A DNA stretch of 64,000 nt from Aquabacter spiritensis (GCF_004346185.1 NZ_SMAI01000016.1:48465-112464); one strand, 5' to 3'. Numbered from the stretch's first letter, positions 18,452 through 27,592 are shown. Notes: generated from the sequence alone by a model not told the origin. A program made the numbers and translations.

Positions 18452-19639
18452 TCATTTCCCCCCTCCCCTATTTCCCATGGATTGTTTGCGAGCCTCATCG
18501 AGCTTGGCATTTGCGAGGCCGAGTGTGGATGTGCCGAACGTGCCCCGGGCGTCCATGGCTTGGTCGCGAGCGGCGGCCGCCACCGCGCCACCCGCGGCGC
18601 CAATGCCACCGGCCATCCCCTTGAGCGCGGCCCCGGCCATTGAGGACCCTTGGGCCCGCGCATCGGAATAAGATGCGGCGCCGGCCTTGGCGGCGCCCCA
18701 GGCAAGCGAGGCGCCACCCACCGAAGTGGCAAGGGCGAAGTTTGCCGCCTGCGATCCGTGGCGAATGCCTTCCATCCCGCTCGACACGGAGACCCCCTGC
18801 ACGACGCCCTGGAGGATGCTCGGGACGTACATGGCGATGATGAAGACCACGACGGAGATGCCGGCGATCGCCAAGGTGGTGATGAACTGGTCCGAGGACG
18901 CCGTGGGCGCTTCAGCGAGGCCAAGGAGGACGTCGGAGCCGATGCGCGCGATCATGACGAGCGCCATCAGCTTCATGCCGACGCTGAACGCGTAGACGAG
19001 GTATCGGACGGCGAAATCCTTTGTGAAGGATGAGCCGCCGAGCCCGAGCATGATCATGCCGGCGAGAAGCCCGACATACATCTCCACCATGACGGCGACG
19101 AAGATCGCCGCGACCAGGCTGAAGGAGATGACAACGACGACCATGGCGAAGACCGCGGCGATAGCGAGCGCGTTGTCCTCGAAGAGGCCGAACTTCGCTT
19201 GCTCCGACATCTTCGATGCCACGCGGATTCCGGCATCGAAGATGTTCGCGGGCGAAGCGGAGCCACCGCCGGCGCCGATCTGGAAAAGGCTGTCGACGAT
19301 GGCTTTGGCGAGTGCTGGGCCGCGATCGAGGACGAACGCGAAAAAGCCAATGAACATGATCCGGCGCACCAGCTCGGCAAACCAGCTGTCGAGCGAGGCG
19401 GCCTGAAGCGCGAGCCAGACCGCAGCGATGCCGATCTCGATGGCAGCGAGGATCCAGAATAGCGAGCGCGCCGCGCTCGTCACCGTTGCCTCCCAGCCCT
19501 TGGCCGCAGTGACGACGGAGTTCTCCAGCGTAGTGAGGACAGCGCCCTGTTGCGCCAGGGCCGGCTCCACAGCCAGGAGAACAATGCCAACCACCAGAAC
19601 AGTCGTCAGGCCGGCGCGTGGGGGATCATGGCTCACCAT
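18452..19639 (-). CDS. trbL: TrbL, VirB6-like polytopic membrane protein
   Basis: A 395-residue TrbL/VirB6 protein with a cleavable signal (VVGIVLLAVEPALAQQ), about six hydrophobic segments to residue 290, and an Ala/Gly-rich cytosolic tail. It forms part of the inner-membrane translocation pore. The start ATG overlaps the last seven bases of trbK. Confidence 0.94.
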   Translation of the reverse strand: MVSHDPPRAGLTTVLVVGIVLLAVEPALAQQGAVLTTLENSVVTAAKGWEATVTSAARSLFWILAAIEIGIAAVWLALQAASLDSWFAELVRRIMFIGFFAFVLDRGPALAKAIVDSLFQIGAGGGSASPANIFDAGIRVASKMSEQAKFGLFEDNALAIAAVFAMVVVVISFSLVAAIFVAVMVEMYVGLLAGMIMLGLGGSSFTKDFAVRYLVYAFSVGMKLMALVMIARIGSDVLLGLAEAPTASSDQFITTLAIAGISVVVFIIAMYVPSILQGVVQGVSVSSGMEGIRHGSQAANFALATSVGGASLAWGAAKAGAASYSDARAQGSSMAGAALKGMAGGIGAAGGAVAAAARDQAMDARGTFGTSTLGLANAKLDEARKQSMGNRGGGK

Positions 19640-19860
19640 CGCGGGCGCATCTCCTGTCCGCCCCGCACATCGATATTGGGGTTGCCGCCTAGGAACTTCT
19701 CGGCCCGTTCGCGGCGCTGCGAATCTGAAGAAGTGACAATCGCCGGGGCGGCATCGGCCGATGCCGGAGCAGATGCCGGTCGCGCGGCGATCCAGATGGT
19801 GACGCTCGCGCCAATGGCGATAAGCCCGCCCACGATGAGCATGAGGATCCGCGGGCTCAC
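19633..19860 (-). CDS. trbK: TrbK, entry-exclusion protein (TrbK-alt type)
   Basis: A 75-residue protein with an N-terminal membrane segment (ILMLIVGGLIAIGASVTIWI), an Ala/Pro linker and the tail RRERAEKFLGG..VRGGQEMRPRW. Length and position between trbJ and trbL identify TrbK, which blocks entry of a like plasmid into a host already carrying it. The start is GTG inside the trbJ stop (GTGA). The tail repeats that of TrbJ. Confidence 0.82.
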   Translation of the reverse strand: MSPRILMLIVGGLIAIGASVTIWIAARPASAPASADAAPAIVTSSDSQRRERAEKFLGGNPNIDVRGGQEMRPRW

Positions 19861-20636
19861 CAGCGCGGTTCCATCGTCTGGCCGCCGCGAACACCATTGA
19901 CCGGTGCGTTGAAGAATTGCTCCCGTCGCGCTTGGGCCAGGTCTTTCTGTGCCTGGTCCGCTTGGTACCAGGTGCCCACCATCGCCATGTGCTGCGAGAA
20001 GAGACCGCGCAGCTTCTGTAACTGGTCGACCTGCTGGGCTGCGATCCCGTGGCCGACCTGGAGGGCCTTCATCTGCCCGTCGGCCGTCTCGGACATCGAG
20101 CGAAGCGAGGACATCGTCGCTTCCTCCGTGCCGAACTGTTCGGAGGTCAAGCCTGCCGCCCGCAGGGTACCGGCGATCGTATCGCGGTTGGTGTCGGACC
20201 AGCTCTGATACGAGCTGGAGAACGTCGTGCCGCCTGGGAGAGCGCCTCGAAATGACGAATAGCTCTGGAAGCGCTGTCTTAGGACATCGTCGATGTTGCC
20301 ACCGGAAAAGGCGATCCCCTGCCCTTGGGCAACGACGCTCTGCAGGCGGTTGAGATCCTGCTCGACCTGACCCCACACATGGCTTGGCAGGCGCGCCGTG
20401 TTCTGGAGCATGTTGTTGTAGATGTTCAGCTGATTCTGGATCTGCTGCGCCAGCTGGTCGATCTGCTTGAGCTGATTGGTGATCTGATCGGCGGATTTGC
20501 CGACGAGGCTCACGAGCTCGCCGTTGTTCAGCAGCTGCGTGAATTCCGTCGCGCCGCCGGCGGCCGCACCGGCGTGCGCCGGGACCGCTGCGATGACGCA
20601 GGCGAGCGCAAAGGCGGCGGTGATCGCGCTACGCAT
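19857..20636 (-). CDS. trbJ: TrbJ, VirB5-like secreted protein
   Basis: A 259-residue protein with signal peptide (AITAAFALACVIAAVPAHAG), a long Gln/Asn-rich helical region (LKQIDQLAQQIQNQLNIYNNML) and a C-terminal helix. This is the TrbJ/VirB5 fold, a minor pilus component with additional role in exclusion in some plasmids. It ends in FFNAPVNGVRGGQTMEPRW, a tail shared with TrbK. Start overlaps the trbE stop by 8 bases. Confidence 0.94.
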   Translation of the reverse strand: MRSAITAAFALACVIAAVPAHAGAAAGGATEFTQLLNNGELVSLVGKSADQITNQLKQIDQLAQQIQNQLNIYNNMLQNTARLPSHVWGQVEQDLNRLQSVVAQGQGIAFSGGNIDDVLRQRFQSYSSFRGALPGGTTFSSSYQSWSDTNRDTIAGTLRAAGLTSEQFGTEEATMSSLRSMSETADGQMKALQVGHGIAAQQVDQLQKLRGLFSQHMAMVGTWYQADQAQKDLAQARREQFFNAPVNGVRGGQTMEPRW

Positions 20637-23076
20637 TGGCGAGCAGTGTGTGGGCATTCCCAACCCCTCTCTCCGTAAGCCAATGGATGGGCCACGCTTC
20701 CTGGAAGGCCTGCCGGAGCGCGCGGACCCGGGCGAGGTCCTCCTTTCCGGAGGCCCCGGCGAATGCGAGCGCGATCGGCCCCAACGCCATATCGAAAAGG
20801 CGCCTGCCTTCCGGGGACGCGACGTAGTATTCGCGTTTGGGGGTGGCGGTCGCGACGATCTCGATCTGCCGGCTGTTGAAGCCGATGCGCTCGTAGAACT
20901 CGCGCGTTCCGGGTTCGCGCGCCGCGCCATTCGGCAGGCAGATTTTCGTCGGGCAAGACTCCTTCAGCACGTCGATAATCCCCGACCGGTCGGCGTCGGA
21001 GATGGACTGCGTCGCGAGGATTACGGCGCAATTCGCCTTGCGTAGCACCTTCAGCCATTCCCGGATCTTGTCCCGGAAGATCGGGTGGCCGAGCATCAGC
21101 CAGGCCTCGTCCAGGATGATCAGGCTTGGTGCGCCGGTGAGACGCTTCTCGATGCGTCTGAACAGATAGAGCAGCACGGGGATCAGGTGCCGCTCCCCCA
21201 TGTTCATGAGCTCCTCGACCTCGAAGGTCTGGAACGCCCTGAGCGTCAGCCCGTCTTCTTCCGCGTCGAGGAGATGGCCCATCGGACCGTCGACGGTGTA
21301 GTGGTGGAGAGCGTCCTTGATCTCCCGCAACTGCACCCCGCTGACAAAATCAGAAAGCGACCGGCCCTGCGCCGCCGCCAACAAGCCGATCTGGCGCGAG
21401 ATCGCATTTCGGTGGTCCGGCGTGATCGTCACGCCTTGCATCGAGACGAGCGTCTCGATCCATTCGCTTGCCCACGCGCGGTCGCTGTCGGTGGCCAGCT
21501 CCGCTAGCGGGCAGAAGGAGAGCTCAGCCGCCCCCTCCCCTCCCCCGCCGACGGCATAGTGATCGCCGCCCACGGCCAGCGTCAGAGGCAGCATCGAGCC
21601 GCCCTTGTCGAAGGCGAAGACTTGGGCGCGGTCGTAGCGGCGGAACTGCGCTGCGATCAGCGCGAGGAGAGTGGACTTTCCCGACCCGGTCGGTCCGAAG
21701 ATCAGGGTATGGCCGACGTCGTCAACATGCAGGTTCAATCGAAAAGGGGTCGAGCCGGACGCGACCTGCATCAGCGGCGGAGAACCGACCGGGAAGAAGG
21801 GGCATGGCGCGACGGCGCTTCCGGACCAGACCGAGTTGAGCGGGATGAGGTCGGCGAGGTTCCGGGTGTTGATGAGCGGTTCGCGGACATTGGCGTACCA
21901 GTTTCCGGGAAGGCTGCCGAGATAGGCCTCGGTTGCGTTCAGGGTTTCGATGCGCGCCCCGAACCCTTCGGCCTGTACGAGGCGGCGCACAGCCTCGGAT
22001 TTCTCCCGCAGGCGCGCCTCGTCGCTGTCGAAGAGGACGATGACCGGGGTGTAGTACCCATAGGCGACAAGCTGTGACGCGGCCTGGGCAATAGCGTCCT
22101 CGGTTTCTGCCACCATCGCCAGTGCGTCCTGGTCGATGGAACGCGAGCTCGTCTGGAACAGCTGATCGAAGAAGGGTCGGACTTTCTGTTGCCATTTCTT
22201 CCGCGTGCGCTCGAGGCGTTGTCGCGCTTCCTGCTCGTCGAGAAACATGAAGCGGCTCGACCACCTGTAGGTCAGGGGCATCAAGTCGAGTGAGTTGAGG
22301 ATCCCGGACCAGCTCTCCGCCGGAAAGCCGTCGATCGCGACGACCGACAGGTATCGGCCATCGAGCAACGGGGAGAGGCCGTGATGGAGCTCCGCAGTTG
22401 CGAGCCAGTCCAAATACATCGGCACGCTGGGCAGGCGCACCGGATGGTTCTCGCCGCTGATGCAGAACCGGATGAACTGGAACAGCTCGTCGTAACGAGC
22501 CGGGCCATTCGCCTCCTGCGCCACGCGCACGCGCATGCGTCGGATTGAGAGAACGGTCGCAAGATACTGTTCGACTTCCCGGATCGCGTTCTGAAAAGCT
22601 TCCAGCACTAGGTCGCCGTATCGCGCCGTCCGGCTTTCGGAGTCGGAATACATGTAGCGGGTGAGCCCCGAGCGGCGGCGCTCTGTCGGCCGATAGGTCA
22701 AGATGAGTGCATGCTGGCTCTCGAAATGACCGCCCTCACGCTCGAAGTGGGCGCGGCGTTCGGCATCGATCGCAAGGGTGACCGCATCTGGAAATCGGCT
22801 TGCCTGTGGTTGAGGGTACTCCGTCGCCGGGATCCTGACCGCCTCGACCTGGATCATCCATCCAGAGCCCAGGCGTGCGAGGATCGTGTTGATCTGTCGC
22901 GAGACTTCGTTCCGCTCGGGATTGGTCGAGCTTTCGGAGTCGGGGCCCGCGAAGTACCAGCCCGCCATGAGCGAGCCGTCCTTAAGGAGGATCACGCCGT
23001 CGGCCACGACGCCAGCATATGGCAGGAGATCGGCGAACGACGGTCCGTGATGGCGGAAATCACGCAGCGCGACCAT
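20629..23076 (-). CDS. trbE: TrbE, VirB4-type secretion ATPase
   Basis: An 815-residue VirB4/TrbE ATPase: N-terminal CagE/TrbE domain from LLPYAGVVADGVILLKDGS, Walker A GPTGSGKST near residue 462, and Walker B in PSLIILDEAWLML. The late segment LRKANCAVILATQSISDADRSG is the usual sensor region. It powers pilus biogenesis at the inner membrane. Start ATG is nine bases after the trbD stop. Confidence 0.96.
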   Translation of the reverse strand: MVALRDFRHHGPSFADLLPYAGVVADGVILLKDGSLMAGWYFAGPDSESSTNPERNEVSRQINTILARLGSGWMIQVEAVRIPATEYPQPQASRFPDAVTLAIDAERRAHFEREGGHFESQHALILTYRPTERRRSGLTRYMYSDSESRTARYGDLVLEAFQNAIREVEQYLATVLSIRRMRVRVAQEANGPARYDELFQFIRFCISGENHPVRLPSVPMYLDWLATAELHHGLSPLLDGRYLSVVAIDGFPAESWSGILNSLDLMPLTYRWSSRFMFLDEQEARQRLERTRKKWQQKVRPFFDQLFQTSSRSIDQDALAMVAETEDAIAQAASQLVAYGYYTPVIVLFDSDEARLREKSEAVRRLVQAEGFGARIETLNATEAYLGSLPGNWYANVREPLINTRNLADLIPLNSVWSGSAVAPCPFFPVGSPPLMQVASGSTPFRLNLHVDDVGHTLIFGPTGSGKSTLLALIAAQFRRYDRAQVFAFDKGGSMLPLTLAVGGDHYAVGGGGEGAAELSFCPLAELATDSDRAWASEWIETLVSMQGVTITPDHRNAISRQIGLLAAAQGRSLSDFVSGVQLREIKDALHHYTVDGPMGHLLDAEEDGLTLRAFQTFEVEELMNMGERHLIPVLLYLFRRIEKRLTGAPSLIILDEAWLMLGHPIFRDKIREWLKVLRKANCAVILATQSISDADRSGIIDVLKESCPTKICLPNGAAREPGTREFYERIGFNSRQIEIVATATPKREYYVASPEGRRLFDMALGPIALAFAGASGKEDLARVRALRQAFQEAWPIHWLTERGVGNAHTLLANA

Positions 23077-23085
23077 GGACCCGCC

Positions 23086-23385
23086 TCAGTATCTGCGCCA
23101 CGGTGACGACGTCGGCCGGTAATCGGGCCGATAGCGAATGTGTCGCGCATAGACCTGCCGCATCAGCGGGTCGGACTTGGCCATCATTCGCAGCATGCCG
23201 ACGACCACGGACCAGATCACTAGACCGAGAAGTGCGGCGTACCAGGTCAACACCACGAAGATCAGGATGATTGCGGCGAGGCCCGTCACAAGAACGAGCT
23301 CGCGGTCAGCGCCCATGAGGAGGTTCGGCCGCGAAAGCGCCCGGTGGATAAGGCTCCGGGCAAGCGGGGACGGCACATCAGCCAT
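23086..23385 (-). CDS. trbD: TrbD, VirB3-like membrane protein
   Basis: A 99-residue protein with paired hydrophobic segments ([20 protein letters not shown] and [15 protein letters not shown]) and the VirB3/TrbD signature [20 protein letters not shown] before them and [14 protein letters not shown] after. It anchors TrbE. Overlaps the trbC stop by 8 bases. Confidence 0.94.
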   Translation of the reverse strand: MADVPSPLARSLIHRALSRPNLLMGADRELVLVTGLAAIILIFVVLTWYAALLGLVIWSVVVGMLRMMAKSDPLMRQVYARHIRYRPDYRPTSSPWRRY

Positions 23386-23746
23386 CTAGGCTGCCCCCTG
23401 CCCTATCGATCAGCGAGCTCACGTCGCCGATCGATGCGCCGGTCGCCCCGAACATGCCGACGATCTGGGTGGCGCCGAGCAGGATGCCGGCGACCAGCAC
23501 CACGTACATGAGGCGCCGCGCGAAATCGTTCAGCTCGCCACCGAAGATGAGCATGCCGCCCGCAACCGCGACCGCGGCTAGGGCGATGAAGCCTGCGACG
23601 GGTCCAGTGATGGACTGCTGGATCTGCTGGAGGGGGGCTTCCCAGGGAAGGCCGCCCCCGCCGCCGGTGGCGGCCATCGCCGGTCCCGCCGCAAGTGCGA
23701 GAACCGCGACCGCAAACCCCACGCGCATTGCCCGTCTACCCAGCAT
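23378..23746 (-). CDS. trbC: TrbC, VirB2-like pilin precursor
   Basis: A 122-residue pilin precursor: signal peptide ending in GPAMA, then [20 protein letters not shown] and two hydrophobic segments separated by [10 protein letters not shown], the typical TrbC/VirB2 layout. The TraF peptidase in this window should trim it. Start chosen at the ATG with GGAGGAG upstream, 11 bases inside trbB. Confidence 0.94.
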   Translation of the reverse strand: MLGRRAMRVGFAVAVLALAAGPAMAATGGGGGLPWEAPLQQIQQSITGPVAGFIALAAVAVAGGMLIFGGELNDFARRLMYVVLVAGILLGATQIVGMFGATGASIGDVSSLIDRAGGSLDG

Positions 23747-24728
23747 GCTGAACTCCTCCGCAGATTTCCATTTGGTAGGCACCGTCGACGTAGCGCTCGA
23801 CGTGCACGACATCCCGCACGCAGCGGTTGCGCGGTGTGCGCTCGATCGAGACGATCAGGTCCACTGCCTCGCCGATCACCTCGCGCATCGGCTGGTGGCT
23901 CACCTCAGCGGTAAGCTGCTCGAGCCTGCGCAGTGCCGACTGGGCGGTGTTGCTATGGATGGTCGTGACACCGCCCGGGTGACCTGTGTTCCAAGCCTTG
24001 AGCAAGGTCAGCGCAGCGCCATCGCGCACCTCCCCGACGATGATCCGATCCGGCCGGAGGCGCATAGTGCTCTTCAGGAGGCGGGCCATGTCGACCGCGT
24101 CGCTGGTCTTCAGGGAAACCGCGTTTTCGGCGGCGCATTGGATCTCGCCGGTGTCCTCCAGGATCACCAGACGGTGGTCGGGGGCGACATTCACCATTTC
24201 GGTGATGACGGCGTTGGCGAGCGTGGTTTTGCCGCTCCCAGTTCCGCCCGAGATCACGATATTGAGGCGTGCCTCGATGGCATTACGGATGGCCTTGAAC
24301 TGGCCCTCGGTCAGCACGCCGGCGCCGACATACTCCTCCAGGCTGATGAGCTTGGAGGCTCGCTTGCGGATCGTGAAGCTAGGCGACTGGACGATGGGCG
24401 GCAGAAGGCCCTCGAACCTATGCCCTCCAATTGGCAGCTCCCCTGAGACGATCGGCTTCTCGTGATCGACCTCGGATTGGAGTGCGTGCGCAACGCTTCC
24501 GATGATGATCTCCGCCGAGCCGGAAGGCATCGAGCCAGCGTGCGTCATCCCCTGCCCTAGCCGCTCGATGAAGAGACGCCCGTCTGGATTGACCATGATT
24601 TCAACGACAGTCGGCTCATCCAAGGCTGAGCAAATGGTGTCACCAAGAGCAGTCTGGAGCTTGCGGACCAGTCGCGGGTGGGAGCGCAGCTCCATCACCG
24701 CGCCGTCCCGACGCCGGCGATGTGGCAT
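23736..24728 (-). CDS. trbB: TrbB, VirB11-type traffic ATPase
   Basis: A 330-residue hexameric ATPase with Walker [10 protein letters not shown] at 161-169, ASP box [12 protein letters not shown], Walker [14 protein letters not shown] and the His box [14 protein letters not shown]. It energises assembly and substrate transfer. It is the first gene of the trb operon; in Ti plasmids the AHL synthase traI precedes it, but here the upstream gap holds no such gene. Confidence 0.95.
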   Translation of the reverse strand: MPHRRRRDGAVMELRSHPRLVRKLQTALGDTICSALDEPTVVEIMVNPDGRLFIERLGQGMTHAGSMPSGSAEIIIGSVAHALQSEVDHEKPIVSGELPIGGHRFEGLLPPIVQSPSFTIRKRASKLISLEEYVGAGVLTEGQFKAIRNAIEARLNIVISGGTGSGKTTLANAVITEMVNVAPDHRLVILEDTGEIQCAAENAVSLKTSDAVDMARLLKSTMRLRPDRIIVGEVRDGAALTLLKAWNTGHPGGVTTIHSNTAQSALRRLEQLTAEVSHQPMREVIGEAVDLIVSIERTPRNRCVRDVVHVERYVDGAYQMEICGGVQHAG

Positions 24729-25171
24729 ACCTCAGCCTGGAAAGCTCGAAAGCTCGTGCTGTTCACGGTGAATGTCCCTCACCCAAATCGTGGTGAAGGA
24801 AACCAGCATGTGGACGGCACGAGGGTCACCCCGGCAGAAATGCCGGGCCAGCCGCAAATAGGGGACCAGTGGAACCGGAGGCTGCCGATTCTGCGGCGAA
24901 GGCCTTGCACTGAGCCGGTGCCTCGCATCGCTTGAAGAGAGCTTGGACCCGGCATTTATGCGGGGTAGCAGCTACGTTTGCGTTATAGGCTAAGCTATTG
25001 AAAATAAGGCGACTATTGCTGATCGATCGCCTAGCATAGGGTTCGATTCGGAGCGGCGTTTACTTTTCAGTAACCCTTATCTCCTTGCCAGCGGGGGGGA
25101 ATCGCACATACTGGCGCTAAATCGGCACTTTAGGCGCTGCTGGCGCCATTATCTGAATCGAGGCGGGAAGG
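24729..25171. promoter_or_regulatory. Divergent trbB / repA control region
   Basis: A 443-base non-coding gap between trbB and repA. It holds the second GAAA-loop hairpin (24830-24847), a degenerate third version near 24953-24969, an AGGCGA/TCGCCT inverted pair near 25009-25034, a GTTTACTT/CAGTAAC pair near 25057-25073, and overlapping GGCGC motifs (GGCGCTAAA, TTTAGGCGC, GGCGCC) about 55 to 25 bases before repA. Divergent promoters and RepA/RepB operator sites are expected here; exact promoters were not resolved. Confidence 0.55.
24830..24847. repeat. GAAA-loop hairpin, copy 2 (trbB-repA gap)
   Basis: CCCGGCA-GAAA-TGCCGGG, identical over all 18 bases to 6241-6258 beside oriT. The flanks differ, so only the hairpin is conserved. 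Confidence 0.6.
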
Positions 25172-26359
25172 ATGGGTTCACTTCCATCATTCGAATTTGA
25201 TGAGAAGATCCTAGCTCAGGGAGCGGAGATCTCTCGCAAGCTCGATCAGCTCCGGCTGGAGAAATTCCCGCCGGACGCGAAGAAGACGCTTCGCCGTTTT
25301 CCTATGGCCGAGGTCGCCCATTATCTCGGCGTCTCCCCAAACAACCTTAAGCGGCTTCACCTGGAGGGCAAGGGCCCGGAGCCTCTTATCGCGGGTGGCG
25401 GACGACGCTTCTACACCGCTGAGCAGATGATCGAGCTCCGGCACTATCTCGATAAGAACGGCCGTTCGGACGCGAAGAAGTATGTCCCCTACCGTAAGCC
25501 GGGCGAGAAGCTTCAAGTCATCGCGGTTGTGAATTTCAAGGGCGGCTCGGGAAAGACGACGACGGCCGCCCATCTCGCTCAGCACCTAGCGCTGACAGGC
25601 CACCGTGTGCTGGCGATCGATCTCGACCCCCAGGCGTCCCTGTCTGCGTTGCACGGATTCCAGCCCGAGATCGACCGGAATCCCTCGCTCTATGACGCTA
25701 TCCGGTACGATGAGAAGCGTAAGCCGATCGCCGACGTCATTGCGCCGACGAACTTTCCGCTTCTCGAAATCATTCCGGCGAACTTGGAGCTGCAGGAGTA
25801 CGAGTATGATACGCCGCTGTTCATGCAGCGTTCGAGTGAGGGCAAACTGTTCTTCACGCGGCTCAGCCGGGCGCTCGAAGATGTCGACGACCGCTTCGAT
25901 GTCGTCGTGATCGACTGCCCTCCCCAGCTCGGCTTCCTGACCCTGACCGCGCTAACTGCGTCGTCGTCGGTGCTCATCACCGTTCATCCGCAGATGCTCG
26001 ACCTGATGTCGATGAGCCAGTTCCTTCTCATGCTCGGAAATTTCGTGCAGGCCATTCGGAAGAATGGGGCGCCGGTGAAGATTGACTGGCTCCGTTACTT
26101 GATCACCCGTTACGAGGCGACGGATGTGCCGCAGGTCCAGATGCTCGGCTTCATGCAGTCGATGCTCACCGAGGAAATCTTGAAACACCCGATGGTGAAG
26201 TCCACGGCCATCTCCGACGCCGGCTTGACTAAGCAGACGCTCTACGAGGTCGAGCGCGCTAACTTCAACCGCGATACCTACGACCGCGCCATCGAGGCCT
26301 TGGACGCCGTCAATTTCGAGGTTCAGGCTCTGATTCACAAAGCGTGGGGGCGGCTGTGA
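25172..26359 (+). CDS. repA: RepA, ParA-type partition ATPase and autoregulator
   Basis: A 395-residue RepABC-type RepA. An N-terminal winged-helix region (FPMAEVAHYLGVSPNNLKRLHLEGKGP) binds the operator, and the ParA ATPase follows, with deviant Walker A FKGGSGKTTT near 122-131 and DVVVIDCPPQLG. It drives plasmid segregation and represses repABC with RepB. ATG follows GGGAAGG. It is divergent from trbB and separated from repB by a gap carrying a parS-like site. Confidence 0.96.
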   Translation: MGSLPSFEFDEKILAQGAEISRKLDQLRLEKFPPDAKKTLRRFPMAEVAHYLGVSPNNLKRLHLEGKGPEPLIAGGGRRFYTAEQMIELRHYLDKNGRSDAKKYVPYRKPGEKLQVIAVVNFKGGSGKTTTAAHLAQHLALTGHRVLAIDLDPQASLSALHGFQPEIDRNPSLYDAIRYDEKRKPIADVIAPTNFPLLEIIPANLELQEYEYDTPLFMQRSSEGKLFFTRLSRALEDVDDRFDVVVIDCPPQLGFLTLTALTASSSVLITVHPQMLDLMSMSQFLLMLGNFVQAIRKNGAPVKIDWLRYLITRYEATDVPQVQMLGFMQSMLTEEILKHPMVKSTAISDAGLTKQTLYEVERANFNRDTYDRAIEALDAVNFEVQALIHKAWGRL

Positions 26360-26360
26360 T

Positions 26361-26376
26361 GTTGACTGCAGTCAAA
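26361..26376. other. parS: parS-like centromere site
   Basis: GTTGACTGCAGTCAAA between repA and repB contains a perfect 14-base palindrome (26362-26375) and fits the RepABC parS pattern GTTNNNNGCNNNNAAC except for the last base. RepB should bind it. Only one copy was noticed. Confidence 0.7.
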
Positions 26377-26431
26377 ACCCATAAAAACCAGCACACTTTC
26401 AATCATCTAGCATGTTTGAGAGGCGCGTGAG

Positions 26432-27424
26432 ATGGCTCGTAAAAATCCACTCGCAAACCTATCGGCCAGTGGGCCAGCGCTGGACCGCTCTGTGCTGGAC
26501 TATGCGGCCAAGGGCGCATCTCGATCGCTTCTCAGCTCGCTAGATGAGATGGCGGCCAAGGCCGATAAGCTTGCGGAAGGCGAGACGGTCATCGAACTCG
26601 AGCCGGACCTGATTGATCCCTCGTTCGTGCGCGATCGGCGGACAGATGATCCGGAAGAGTTCAATGTCGTCCTTTCCGCAATTCGCGATCGGGGCCAAGA
26701 CACGCCGATCCTGGTTCGGCCGCATCCAAAAGCGGCCGGGCGCTACATGGTTGTCTTCGGGCATCGACGCCTCAAGGTCGCCCAGGCCCTGGGCCGGACG
26801 GTGCGCGCGATCGTCAAGGAGATGGAGGACCGCGACCACGTTGTTGCGCTCGGCCAGGAGAACTCAGCTCGGGCGAATGTGCCGTTCATTGACCGCGCGC
26901 TGTTTGCCGGAGAGCTCGCTCGACTGCGCTACGACGACGACAACGCGACGATCATGAGCGCGCTGTCTGTCGACCGTGGCACGCTCTCGAAGCTTCTGGC
27001 TGTGGCGAACCTGCCGGCAGGCGTGCTGGGTGCCCTCGAGCAGGCAAAGGGAATCGGTCGGGACCGCTGGTACGAACTCAAGCTCCTCCTGGACAACCCG
27101 GCAAACAATGCACGCGCGGATGAGCTTCTTCGCGATCCAGCCGTTACCGAGGCCGCAGGTGATCAGCGCTTCGAGCTTTTTGTTCGACGTCTGAAGACCG
27201 TGCCGGCGCGCAAGCGCGCTAAGGCCGAGCCGGAGAAAAAGACCTGGGCATCTTCGGACAGCTCATTGAGCGCCGATATGGCGATCGAGAGCAAGAAGTT
27301 CACGTTGGCGCTCAAAGCCAAGAGCTCTGACGCCCGCGCGTTTGGTGAGTACCTGTCGGAGAATCTCGATCGTCTCTACGAGGCCTTTCGGCAGGACGTC
27401 GGTTCACAGGAAAATGGAGGCTAA
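26432..27424 (+). CDS. repB: RepB, ParB-type partition protein
   Basis: A 330-residue RepB. The ParB N-terminal box reads PDLIDPSFVRDRR..FNVVLSAIRDRGQDTPILVRPHP, followed by GRYMVVFGHRRLKVAQALG (arginine patch GHRR) and the helix-turn-helix IMSALSVDRGTLSKLLAVANLP. It binds parS and works with RepA in segregation. The C-terminal third is the dimerisation domain. Second gene of repABC. Confidence 0.95.
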   Translation: MARKNPLANLSASGPALDRSVLDYAAKGASRSLLSSLDEMAAKADKLAEGETVIELEPDLIDPSFVRDRRTDDPEEFNVVLSAIRDRGQDTPILVRPHPKAAGRYMVVFGHRRLKVAQALGRTVRAIVKEMEDRDHVVALGQENSARANVPFIDRALFAGELARLRYDDDNATIMSALSVDRGTLSKLLAVANLPAGVLGALEQAKGIGRDRWYELKLLLDNPANNARADELLRDPAVTEAAGDQRFELFVRRLKTVPARKRAKAEPEKKTWASSDSSLSADMAIESKKFTLALKAKSSDARAFGEYLSENLDRLYEAFRQDVGSQENGG

Positions 27425-27433
27425 CCCGCAAAA

Positions 27434-27487
27434 GAAAAAGGCCCCCGAAACGGAGTTCCGGAAGCCCTTCTCTTTTCAGTTTGGCGA
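27434..27487 (-). ncRNA. RepE-type antisense RNA controlling repC
   Basis: The repB-repC gap carries, on the minus strand, a TTGACA -35 (27516-27521), a 17-base spacer and a GATTCT -10 (27493-27498), then about 54 bases ending in a hairpin with GGCTTCCGGAACTCCG and a GGGGGCC stem before a T-run. This is the organisation of the counter-transcribed RNA of repABC plasmids, which pairs with the repBC messenger and stops repC expression. Ends are estimated. Confidence 0.85.
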
Positions 27488-27528
27488 CTGAGAGAATCCC
27501 ACTTCCGCGAATCAGTGTCAAGGCCAAC

Positions 27529-27546
27529 CGGCATGCTGACGTATGC
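27529..27546 (+). promoter_or_regulatory. Hairpin upstream of repC
   Basis: CGGCAT - gctgac... - ATGCCG inverted repeat about 45 bases before the repC start, followed by four T residues. In repABC plasmids a leader hairpin here attenuates repC when the antisense RNA binds. Function inferred from position. Confidence 0.55.
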
Positions 27547-27592
27547 CGTTTTGGAGGCCGGACTTCTTTTGCCTAGCGATAGGTGAAGGAAA

